NCBI GenBank assembly: GCA_007131465.1
Contig: SLQN01000505.1
Coordinates: 1 to 6,178, forward strand
Length of the DNA stretch: 6,178 nucleotides
Direction: 5' to 3'
Origin: Paracoccaceae bacterium
GTDB lineage: Bacteria; Pseudomonadota; Alphaproteobacteria; Rhodobacterales; Rhodobacteraceae
Shown: piece after piece, positions 1-6,178 of the stretch
How positions within the stretch are numbered: the first letter of the stretch is position 1
Layout of the letters: each line of letters starts with the position of its first letter
The notes under the pieces: generated by a model
Databases searched by the model: none
What the model saw: only the letters and a program-made list of their open reading frames with translations
Told to the model about the DNA's origin: nothing
Made by a program: the position numbers and the translations under genes

Positions 1-480
1 CGGATGATCGGCCAGCGCCAGCAGTGCGGCGGCATCCAGCGCCGCGCCTGCCGTTTCCATATGAGTCGAGGGCACGCAGGACGACAGGTTCACGCGGATA
101 TCCATGACCGTGCGCGTGGCGGCATCCAGAAAATACCCGATCCCCTCGGCCCCCGCGACATTGGCAATCTCATGCGGGTCGCAGATGGCCGTCGTCACGC
201 CGCGCGGGGCAACGCAACGGTCGAACTCGAACGGGGTGACAAGCGAGGATTCGATATGCAGATGCGTGTCGATGAAGCCTGGAACGAGTGTCTGGCCCGG
301 CAGATCGATTTTGGTCTGCCCCTCATACGCTGCGCCGATCCCGACGATCACCCCCTCGGAAATCGCCACATCGCCCGCGATGCGCGCACCGGTGACAGTG
401 CACAAGACCTCGGCCCCGCGCAGGACAAGGTCTGCCGGAATTTCGCCGCGCGCAGCGGCAATGCGTGTCTCGAGGCTCAT
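1..480 (-). CDS. ade: Adenine deaminase, N-terminal part (cut by window edge)
   Basis: Adenine deaminase hydrolyses adenine to hypoxanthine and ammonia in cytoplasmic purine salvage. Only the first 160 residues are in the window; the rest lies beyond base 1. The visible part has the small beta-sandwich segment typical of amidohydrolases (about residues 15-62), then [13 protein letters not shown] (67-79) with the metal-binding His73 and His75. DPHEIANV follows at 101-108 and LSSCVPSTH at 132-140. These three blocks in this order are characteristic of the Ade family rather than of dihydroorotases or cytosine deaminases. The ATG at 478-480 is supported by an AGGGA Shine-Dalgarno (487-491) six bases upstream, and the protein begins at the usual place for the family. 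It is the last visible member of the minus-strand run, 60 bases after the sulfotransferase gene. The family call is firm. Activity cannot be judged because the catalytic C-terminal part is missing from view. Confidence 0.93.
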   Translation of the reverse strand, partial: MSLETRIAAARGEIPADLVLRGAEVLCTVTGARIAGDVAISEGVIVGIGAAYEGQTKIDLPGQTLVPGFIDTHLHIESSLVTPFEFDRCVAPRGVTTAICDPHEIANVAGAEGIGYFLDAATRTVMDIRVNLSSCVPSTHMETAGAALDAAALLALADHP

Positions 481-526
481 GGTCTTTCCCTGTCTGTGGT
501 CATCGCAAGTTTGCCGTCCAGGCCCT

Positions 527-540
527 GCCCTTGCAAGGGC
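527..540. repeat. 14-base perfect palindrome directly after a stop codon
   Basis: The sequence GCCCTTGCAAGGGC is its own reverse complement. On the minus strand it begins at the base right after the TGA stop of the sulfotransferase gene, 46 bases before the ade start. As RNA it could form a 5-base-pair GC-rich hairpin with a TGCA loop. No U-run follows, so it is not a standard intrinsic terminator. It could be a 3'-end stabilising hairpin, a protein-binding site before ade, or chance: a 14-base palindrome somewhere in 6 kb is not improbable. The structure is certain; any function is not. Confidence 0.4.
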
Positions 541-1149
541 TCACGCAGGGGCTGCGACAAGCGCCGCGTCATAGAGCGCATAATCCTGCGCGAATTGTGC
601 CTCCAGCCGGGCTTGTACTTCGGGCGAGAGCGAAACCTCCCAGTCGGGCGAGGCATTGACCCGGTCAAGCGCGACCGGCTGGCCCAGTCGCGCCTCCAGA
701 AACGCGACGAAAGCAGGCATGGCATCATAGCGAAACAGATGGTCAACGGTCGTGTCCGTCTGCGGATGGATCAGGAATTTCGACTGCCGCCCGACAGCGG
801 CATAGGCGGGCTGGGGCTGGGACAGGTAGCCTTCGACGAACTGATCGAAGCTGAGGCCGCGGGTGCTGCGGGGGGTGCCGGTCAGCCAGGCGCCGTGGCG
901 AAACCGGAACCAGCTGCTCAGCCAGTCCTGTGGGTGGCGGATCAGCGCGGTCGTCGCGGGCGGTGTGTCCTCGAAGATCTGGATGAACTTCTCCATCCGC
1001 CATTTATAGCGCTGAAACGTGCAGTGCTTGATATCGGGATGCCCCTGCAACACGATATCGGCCAGCGGCATCAGCGCCTGTTCCAGTGCCGAGCTGCCAG
1101 TTTTCGGCGTGGCCAGAATGACCAGCGCATGTTTGCGGAAATACAGCAT
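541..1149 (-). CDS. Sulfotransferase-like protein (PAPS-dependent type)
   Basis: This 202-residue protein resembles the short sulfotransferases common in Rhodobacterales. Such enzymes transfer sulfate from PAPS to an acceptor; the acceptor here is unknown. Near the N-terminus, ATPKTGSSALEQ (residues 13-24) matches the PKxGS/T-type loop that binds the 5'-phosphosulfate. ALIRHPQDWLSSWFRFR (68-84) matches the 3'-phosphate-binding segment, with Arg71 and Ser78/Ser79 as likely contacts. LFRYDAM at 138-144 corresponds to the family's conserved 'yEd' region. There is no signal peptide or membrane segment, so it is probably cytoplasmic. It is shorter than the 250-300 residues of classic sulfotransferases. 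The ATG at 1149 was chosen because the family starts a few residues before the PAPS loop and a weak GGGGG ribosome site (1155-1159) precedes it. The open frame continues back to 1272, but that would overlap the upstream glycosyltransferase gene. The gene follows the glycosyltransferase by 67 bases, which suggests a polysaccharide or lipid acceptor, but this is inference. Confidence 0.75.
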   Translation of the reverse strand: MLYFRKHALVILATPKTGSSALEQALMPLADIVLQGHPDIKHCTFQRYKWRMEKFIQIFEDTPPATTALIRHPQDWLSSWFRFRHGAWLTGTPRSTRGLSFDQFVEGYLSQPQPAYAAVGRQSKFLIHPQTDTTVDHLFRYDAMPAFVAFLEARLGQPVALDRVNASPDWEVSLSPEVQARLEAQFAQDYALYDAALVAAPA

Positions 1150-1216
1150 CCGTGCCCCCAGTTGCAACCGCTGGCAAAGAGGTAGCGCGATCGGCGCTGC
1201 GGGTCCATGGCCGCGC

Positions 1217-3160
1217 TCAGCTAAAGGGGCGCGCCACCTGAATTGCGTCGCATGTGGCGAAGTCATCCCCATGGGCGGTCTTGTCCCAGTAGAAGGGTGC
1301 CGTGATCAGTTCCCAGAGCGCCTTGTAGACCGCGAGCACCGCGAGGGGGAAATATCCGTGTAGCGCCGGAAGCCAGAAGCGCAGGGACCGATGCGTGCGG
1401 CTGCGCAGGGCGAGAAAACCGACCACGACTGTCACGGTCTCGGACGACAGGAACACAGTAACGAACCCGATCATCATCGCCGCGCCAAGGCTGTCTTGCA
1501 GCGGATGGCCCAGACCCAACATCATCAGCCAGAATGTCCATAACAGGGGTGCCAGCATGAACTGCACCAGCGTGCCCAGAAACAGCACCTGAAATCCAAG
1601 AAACCGCCAGACCCCCAGTTGCGCCCAGAGTGCGCGCGGGTCGCGCATATGCACAAGCCAGGTGACGGCATAGCCCTTCAGCCAGCGCGAGCGTTGCTTC
1701 ACCCAAGGAACAGCGCGGCAATTCGCTTCCTCGAGCGTGACTGTATCGATAAGTTGTGTGTAATAGCCATGGCGCGCAAGGCGGATGCCCAGATCGGCGT
1801 CTTCGGTCACGTTATGGGCGTCCCAGCCGCCCAGACGCTCCAGAATATCGCGGCGGAAAAACAGTGTCGTGCCACCCAGCGGAACCGCCAGCCCGAGCCG
1901 CTGCATGCCGGGCAGGATGACGCGGAACCATGTCGCGTATTCGATCGTGAAGCAGCGCGACAGCCAGTTGGTGCGCGCGTTATAGAAATCCAGCACCCCC
2001 TGCACACACGCCAGACTGGGCGGCGCGTCCTGAAAGCACCGGACGACCCGGTGTATCTGGTTGGGTTCGGGCGCATCCTCGGCATCATAGACGCCGATGA
2101 TCGCACCACGCGCAAACAGCATCGCGTAATTCAGCGCGCGCGGCTTGGTCTTCAGCGGCGCATCCGGCACGGGAATGACCCGCATCCAGCGCGGCAGGTC
2201 ATGCCTCGCGAGGGCTTCGCGCGTGACATGGTCATGTTCTTCCACCACCAGAAGGATATCGAGCAATTCGCGCGGCCATGTCAGCCGCGACAGGCGGTTG
2301 ATCAGACGCGGCACGACCCTGGGTTCGTTGTAGAGCGGGACAAGCACCGACACGATGGGTTGCCTGCGCCGCACGAGCGCCAGATCGCGGCGTGGCGGGG
2401 CGGGTGCCGAAGGGTCGTGGCGATGTACGGCAAAGGCCGCCGCAATCTTCAGGCTGGAGCTGGCGATCAGAAAGAGCGTTGCAATGCAAGTCAGGACCAG
2501 CAAGGCCATGCGCGGGTCAAGCACCGCCCCTGCCGCGATCAGGGCAAGCACCAGACCAAGCACAATACCGAACCAGCGCCCCTGCATCATGCGGCAGCTC
2601 TCGCGCTCGGAGACGCAGGTTTCGACCCAGAGCCTGAGCCGGGTCCGGCGCGTGTGCAGCACCGCGTCGCGCAAGGCCGCATCGCTGGTGATGGCCATTG
2701 CGACACGCCCGAACACGGACGTCAGTTCGGCGCGGACCTCCTCGAACTGCGCCGGGCTGGCGCTGGCGATGACGGTGACATCGCCTGCCCGCTGCCACGG
2801 AAGGCATTGAAGTTGCAGGCAGCGTTGCACCCCCAGCCGGTCGATCAGCGCCGGATCGGGCATGCCATCCACACGGAAATCGAGATAACTGGTGCGATGC
2901 TGCGCGACAAGCGCCGCTGTCAGATCGGCCTGAGAGATCTGGCCGCGCGCGATCAGGATATCGCCCAGATGGCCCGCCTGACGCGATTGCACTTCCAGCG
3001 CGCGCAAAAGATCATCATGCCGCACAAGGCCCATGTCCAGCAAGACCCGCTCCAGCGCGGGGCGCGTCGGGTCGGATTTGCGGCTGACCCGCAGTTCAAG
3101 TCCGGGATCCTCGCTGCGCCGCCCAACCCCATAATGCCTGACCGCCGACGCCCCGTTCAT
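1217..3160 (-). CDS. Membrane glycosyltransferase family 2 with N-terminal MshEN/GspE-N-like domain
   Basis: This 647-residue inner-membrane protein is predicted to polymerise or transfer sugars from nucleotide-sugar donors, as processive GT2 enzymes do. Residues about 30-160 resemble the MshEN/GspE N-terminal domain, with two helical repeats: ALERVLLDMG...ALEVQ (35-58) and HLGDILIARG...ALVAQ (64-87). Two hydrophobic segments follow (about 196-214 and 218-240). The GT2 catalytic domain starts at IVSVLVPLYNEP (269-280). It has VVEEHD (306-311), DAED (359-362, the metal/donor-binding aspartates), TED (452-454, the catalytic base) and QRSRW (489-493, the acceptor/processivity motif). Further membrane segments lie at about 520-548, 559-584 and 602-620. 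PFYWDKTAHG (622-631) is a C-terminal motif familiar from this subgroup. The start is the ATG at 3158-3160, preceded by an AGGGG ribosome site eight bases upstream. A GTG at 3191-3193 would add 11 residues but has no ribosome site. It lies 71 bases after carA and precedes a sulfotransferase gene. The glycan product is unknown. NfrB-like proteins combine the same two domains in a different order. Confidence 0.88.
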   Translation of the reverse strand: MNGASAVRHYGVGRRSEDPGLELRVSRKSDPTRPALERVLLDMGLVRHDDLLRALEVQSRQAGHLGDILIARGQISQADLTAALVAQHRTSYLDFRVDGMPDPALIDRLGVQRCLQLQCLPWQRAGDVTVIASASPAQFEEVRAELTSVFGRVAMAITSDAALRDAVLHTRRTRLRLWVETCVSERESCRMMQGRWFGIVLGLVLALIAAGAVLDPRMALLVLTCIATLFLIASSSLKIAAAFAVHRHDPSAPAPPRRDLALVRRRQPIVSVLVPLYNEPRVVPRLINRLSRLTWPRELLDILLVVEEHDHVTREALARHDLPRWMRVIPVPDAPLKTKPRALNYAMLFARGAIIGVYDAEDAPEPNQIHRVVRCFQDAPPSLACVQGVLDFYNARTNWLSRCFTIEYATWFRVILPGMQRLGLAVPLGGTTLFFRRDILERLGGWDAHNVTEDADLGIRLARHGYYTQLIDTVTLEEANCRAVPWVKQRSRWLKGYAVTWLVHMRDPRALWAQLGVWRFLGFQVLFLGTLVQFMLAPLLWTFWLMMLGLGHPLQDSLGAAMMIGFVTVFLSSETVTVVVGFLALRSRTHRSLRFWLPALHGYFPLAVLAVYKALWELITAPFYWDKTAHGDDFATCDAIQVARPFS

Positions 3161-3168
3161 CGTTTCAA

Positions 3169-3173
3169 CCCCT
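3169..3173 (-). promoter_or_regulatory. Shine-Dalgarno deciding the glycosyltransferase start
   Basis: AGGGG on the minus strand lies eight bases before the ATG at 3160. The longer alternative, a GTG at 3193, has no comparable purine-rich site upstream. This supports the shorter 647-residue protein. Confidence 0.55.
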
Positions 3174-3202
3174 GCCCGACCCGCTCTTGTCACACGAGGT
3201 TC

Positions 3203-3218
3203 GTAAAGAAAGCGTTAA
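3203..3218 (-). promoter_or_regulatory. Possible CtrA-type binding site upstream of the glycosyltransferase
   Basis: On the minus strand the sequence reads TTAA-CGCTTTC-TTTAC. This is one mismatch from the alphaproteobacterial CtrA consensus TTAA-N7-TTAAC. It sits in the 71-base gap after carA, and its downstream end is 42 bases before the glycosyltransferase ATG, a position typical of a promoter. It is an AT-rich island in GC-rich surroundings. No clear -10 element was seen with it. The match is seen directly; binding and regulation are inferred. Confidence 0.35.
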
Positions 3219-3231
3219 GGCGGGCCGGATG

Positions 3232-4389
<1,158 letters not shown>

Positions 4390-4485
4390 GGGCGCGCCTC
4401 TATGTGGTCGGATTTCGCGCATCCCTAAGGCGGGCATGGCGAAGAATCAAGCCGAACCGGCGCAGCGCCCGTTCAGCGCGCGCCC

Positions 4486-4514
4486 TTGCCGCCATCTGCG
4501 GCCCGGCGTAACAT
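4486..4514 (+). promoter_or_regulatory. Candidate sigma70-type promoter for the yqeY-like gene
   Basis: TTGCCG (4486-4491) and TAACAT (4509-4514) are separated by exactly 17 bases. Each matches four of six consensus bases. The start of transcription would be near 4521, giving a leader of about 30 bases before the ATG at 4552. The match was found by eye. In a GC-rich alphaproteobacterium such scores are moderate evidence only. Confidence 0.45.
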
Positions 4515-4551
4515 GCACACCGATGCCACTCCCTTTCCCAAAGGAATGCCG

Positions 4552-5010
4552 ATGTCCTTGCGTGACAAGATTTCCAGCGAACTCAAGACCGCGATGAAGG
4601 CCAAGGACGCGACGCGCCTTGCAACCCTGCGGCTGATAAATGCCGCCATCAAGGACCGCGAGATTGCCGCACGCGGTGATCAGGGCGTCACGGAACTGAC
4701 AGATGCGGACCTGACAGATGTCCTGACCCGCATGGTCAAGCAGCGACGCGATTCCGCGCGCGCCTATGAAGAAGCCGCACGCCTTGATCTGGCAGAAAAG
4801 GAACTGGCCGAGATCACGGTGATCGAAAGTTTTCTGCCGCGCCAGCTTGATGAAGGCGAGATCCTGGCCGCGATTGACCGGGCGATGGCCGAGAGTGGTG
4901 CGAGTTCGGTGCGCGACATCGGCAAGGTCATGGCCATGCTCAAGGCACGTCATGCGGGGCAGATGGATTTCGGCAAGGCCGGGGCGCTGGTCAAACAGAA
5001 ACTGGCCTGA
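4552..5010 (+). CDS. GatB/YqeY domain-containing protein
   Basis: This 152-residue protein is a stand-alone YqeY-type protein, related to the C-terminal tRNA-binding tail of GatB in the glutamyl/aspartyl-tRNA amidotransferase. Its own role is not settled, and it lacks any amidotransferase catalytic domain. Family hallmarks are LRDKISSELKTAMKAKD near the start and TLRLINAAIKDREI around residues 25-38. The middle has MVKQRRDSARAYEEAAR (about 61-77) and VIESFLPRQLDEGEI (about 90-104), and GKVMAMLKARHAGQMDFGK lies near the end. The length is typical. The ATG at 4552 follows an AAGGA ribosome site (4541-4545) at six bases. An in-frame ATG at 4546 is too close to that site, and one at 4486 would overlap the promoter candidate. 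It is likely soluble and cytoplasmic. The protein is highly charged, with alternating Lys/Glu helices. It is divergent from carA and 63 bases upstream of the hydrolase gene, with which it may be co-transcribed. Confidence 0.93.
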   Translation: MSLRDKISSELKTAMKAKDATRLATLRLINAAIKDREIAARGDQGVTELTDADLTDVLTRMVKQRRDSARAYEEAARLDLAEKELAEITVIESFLPRQLDEGEILAAIDRAMAESGASSVRDIGKVMAMLKARHAGQMDFGKAGALVKQKLA

Positions 5011-5044
5011 CCCATTTTCGCTGGACATGGTCAAATCCGCACTA

Positions 5045-5070
5045 CCTCCCCGGGTATCTCAGGAGGATAC
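5045..5070 (+). promoter_or_regulatory. Strong ribosome site with possible secondary structure
   Basis: AGGAGG (5061-5066) is a near-perfect Shine-Dalgarno seven bases before the hydrolase ATG. CCTCC (5045-5049) can pair with GGAGG (5062-5066), which would hide the ribosome site. GTATC (5054-5058) can pair with GATAC (5066-5070), which would put most of AGGAGG in the loop. The two stems are short, five pairs each, and cross each other. The Shine-Dalgarno is convincing; the structures may be chance. Confidence 0.5.
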
Positions 5071-5073
5071 AGC

Positions 5074-5814
5074 ATGCAGACAAAGTCCCTTTCGGTCCTT
5101 GGCGCTTTCGGCGTGATGGCCACATCCGCAGCCCTTGCAGCACCGCTGGAATACACCCATGACGGGACCGTGTTCGAAGGCTATGTGGCGATGCCCGAAG
5201 GCCCTGCGCGGGGCACTGTCCTGATCATCCATGACTGGGACGGTGTGAACGACCACGAAATTGCACGCGCCAGAGCCATGGCCGAAGCCGGGTATGTGGG
5301 CATCGCGCTGGATCTGTTCGGGCGCGATGCCGTGCTTGAAGGGTTCGAGGACTACCGCCGCGAGACAGGCGCACTTTATGCCGACCGTGCGGAATTCCGG
5401 GCGCGGATGCAGGCCGGGATCGAGGCGGCTGCCGCATTGCAGGACGTGCCGGGCGAGATGGTGCTGACAGGGTACTGCTTTGGGGGTGCGGCGGCGCTGG
5501 AAGGCGCGCGCGCCGGGATGGACCTGGCCGGGTTCGTGAGCTTTCATGGCGGCCTGGGCACGCCCGAAGGCCAGGATTACAGCGCAACTGCTGCACCTGT
5601 TCTGGTGCTGCACGGGTCCGCCGATCCTGTCTCGGGCATGGCCGATCTCGCCGCGCTGATGGACGAACTGCAAGAGGCCGGTGTGCCGCACACTGCCCGC
5701 ATCTTCGGCGGCGCGCGGCATTCCTTCACGGTCGAGGGGTCCAACGACTGGGACCCGCAGGCAAATGCGGGGGCGGAAGCGGCGTTGCTGGAGTTTCTGG
5801 ACCAGACCTTCTGA
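5074..5814 (+). CDS. Exported dienelactone hydrolase family protein
   Basis: This 246-residue alpha/beta hydrolase belongs to the dienelactone hydrolase family, cysteine hydrolases that open lactones or cleave esters. The natural substrate here is not evident. Residues 1-23 form a signal peptide (Lys4, a hydrophobic core, and a cut after ALAA or one residue earlier), so the mature enzyme is probably periplasmic. The fold elements follow in order: FEGYVAMP with Glu35 at the place of the family's activating glutamate, VLIIHDWDGVNDH (49-61), the nucleophile elbow GYCFGGAAAL (133-142) with Cys135, LVLHGSADP (177-185) with Asp184, and GARHSF (213-218) with His216. The Cys-Asp-His triad is therefore complete. 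The ATG is set by AGGAGG seven bases upstream. No aromatic-degradation genes are nearby, so a chlorocatechol pathway role is not supported. It lies 63 bases after the yqeY-like gene and converges with the GntR-type gene, with 19 bases between stops. Confidence 0.88.
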   Translation: MQTKSLSVLGAFGVMATSAALAAPLEYTHDGTVFEGYVAMPEGPARGTVLIIHDWDGVNDHEIARARAMAEAGYVGIALDLFGRDAVLEGFEDYRRETGALYADRAEFRARMQAGIEAAAALQDVPGEMVLTGYCFGGAAALEGARAGMDLAGFVSFHGGLGTPEGQDYSATAAPVLVLHGSADPVSGMADLAALMDELQEAGVPHTARIFGGARHSFTVEGSNDWDPQANAGAEAALLEFLDQTF

Positions 5815-5833
5815 TCCCGGTCAAGCGGACGCC

Positions 5834-6178
5834 TCACACCGAATAGCGCGCCTCGGCCATGGAATCCTGACGCAGGCGCGTCTCAAACGCCAGCGAGATA
5901 TGCTGCTTGAGGGCCTCATACGCCTTGTCGGAATTGCCTGCGGCAATCGCCTCGACAATACGGGAATGTTCTTCCAGCGTTTGCTGGCCACGCCCCTCGA
6001 AAGAGAGCGAAGTCGTGGCCAGTAACGCCATCGACCGGTGCACGAGGTCCAGTTGCTGCACCAGATAGCGATTGTGCGACGCCAGATGTATCTGCTTGTG
6101 AAATCGCTTGTTGGCACGGCTCAGGGCTTGCGGGTCACTGATCAGCGCGCGGTCTTCCTCGACCATGGCGCGCAGCAG
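5834..6178 (-). CDS. GntR-family transcriptional regulator, C-terminal FCD domain (cut by window edge)
   Basis: Only the last 114 residues are visible; the N-terminal winged-helix DNA-binding domain lies beyond base 6178. The visible part is all-helical and fits the FCD effector domain of FadR/GntR regulators: ANKRFHKQIHLASHNRYL, then LEEHSRIVEAIAAGNSDKAYEALKQHI. Counting from the first visible residue, His27, His71 and His93 match the three metal-ligand histidines of FCD proteins. Asn23 sits where an aspartate is the usual fourth ligand. FCD domains typically bind small organic acids or sugar acids, often through a metal; the ligand here cannot be read. The stop is the TGA at 5834-5836. The gene converges with the hydrolase gene, so its targets probably lie to the right of the window. 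The family call is firm, the specificity unknown. Confidence 0.87.
   Translation of the reverse strand: MLRAMVEEDRALISDPQALSRANKRFHKQIHLASHNRYLVQQLDLVHRSMALLATTSLSFEGRGQQTLEEHSRIVEAIAAGNSDKAYEALKQHISLAFETRLRQDSMAEARYSV

Noticed and set aside
4..1185. Long open frame of 393 codons on the plus strand opposite ade and the sulfotransferase gene
   Set aside because: The minus strand encodes recognisable conserved proteins across most of this stretch. The plus-strand translation is rich in Arg, Gly and Cys with no family features, as expected from a GC-rich antisense frame.
1150..1272. N-terminal extension of the sulfotransferase by 41 residues
   Set aside because: It would overlap the end of the glycosyltransferase gene. 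The added residues do not look like family sequence, and the ATG at 1149 fits the family's usual start.
4390..4437. N-terminal extension of CarA by 16 residues
   Set aside because: The ATG at 4389 has a good ribosome site at proper spacing and gives the usual CarA N-terminus.
4447..5034. Open frame of 195 codons on the minus strand opposite the yqeY-like gene
   Set aside because: The plus strand has a conserved YqeY protein with a good ribosome site. The antisense translation has no recognisable family.
5059..5721. Open frame of 220 codons on the minus strand opposite the hydrolase gene
   Set aside because: It is antisense to a hydrolase with a complete catalytic triad, and it shows no motifs of its own.
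5815..5833. Bidirectional terminator between the convergent hydrolase and GntR-type genes
   Set aside because: The 19-base gap has no GC-rich hairpin followed by a T-run on either strand.

Overview
The window looks like ordinary chromosome from a high-GC alphaproteobacterium, most likely of the Rhodobacteraceae/Roseobacter type. This rests on the GC-rich coding style, the wording of the CarA and adenine deaminase proteins, the small Rhodobacterales-style sulfotransferase, and the divergent carA / yqeY arrangement. The taxonomic call comes from pattern recognition, not from a search. No mobile element, CRISPR array, tRNA or rRNA was found.

Left part, minus strand (positions 1-4389). Reading in the direction of transcription (right to left), the genes are: carA, the small subunit of carbamoyl-phosphate synthetase; a membrane family-2 glycosyltransferase with an N-terminal MshEN/GspE-N-type domain; a short sulfotransferase-like protein; and the N-terminal 160 residues of adenine deaminase, cut by the window edge. 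The gaps are 71, 67 and 60 bases with no convincing terminator, so read-through is possible. The functions are mixed: pyrimidine/arginine precursor synthesis, surface polysaccharide, sulfation and purine salvage. The glycosyltransferase may have its own promoter, because a near-consensus CtrA-type site lies just upstream of it.

Right part, plus strand (positions 4552-5814). A GatB/YqeY-domain protein is transcribed away from carA, with a plausible sigma70-type promoter in the 162-base divergent region. It is followed 63 bases later by a dienelactone-hydrolase-family protein that has a signal peptide and a complete Cys-Asp-His triad.

Right edge, minus strand (5834-6178). This is the C-terminal FCD ligand-binding domain of a GntR-family regulator, convergent with the hydrolase gene and separated from it by only 19 bases. 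Its DNA-binding half lies outside the window.

I see no clearly new system. The most interesting element is the glycosyltransferase: its possible cyclic-di-GMP-sensing N-terminus, the CtrA-like site before it, and the sulfotransferase behind it together suggest regulated production of a possibly sulfated exopolysaccharide. That is a hypothesis only.
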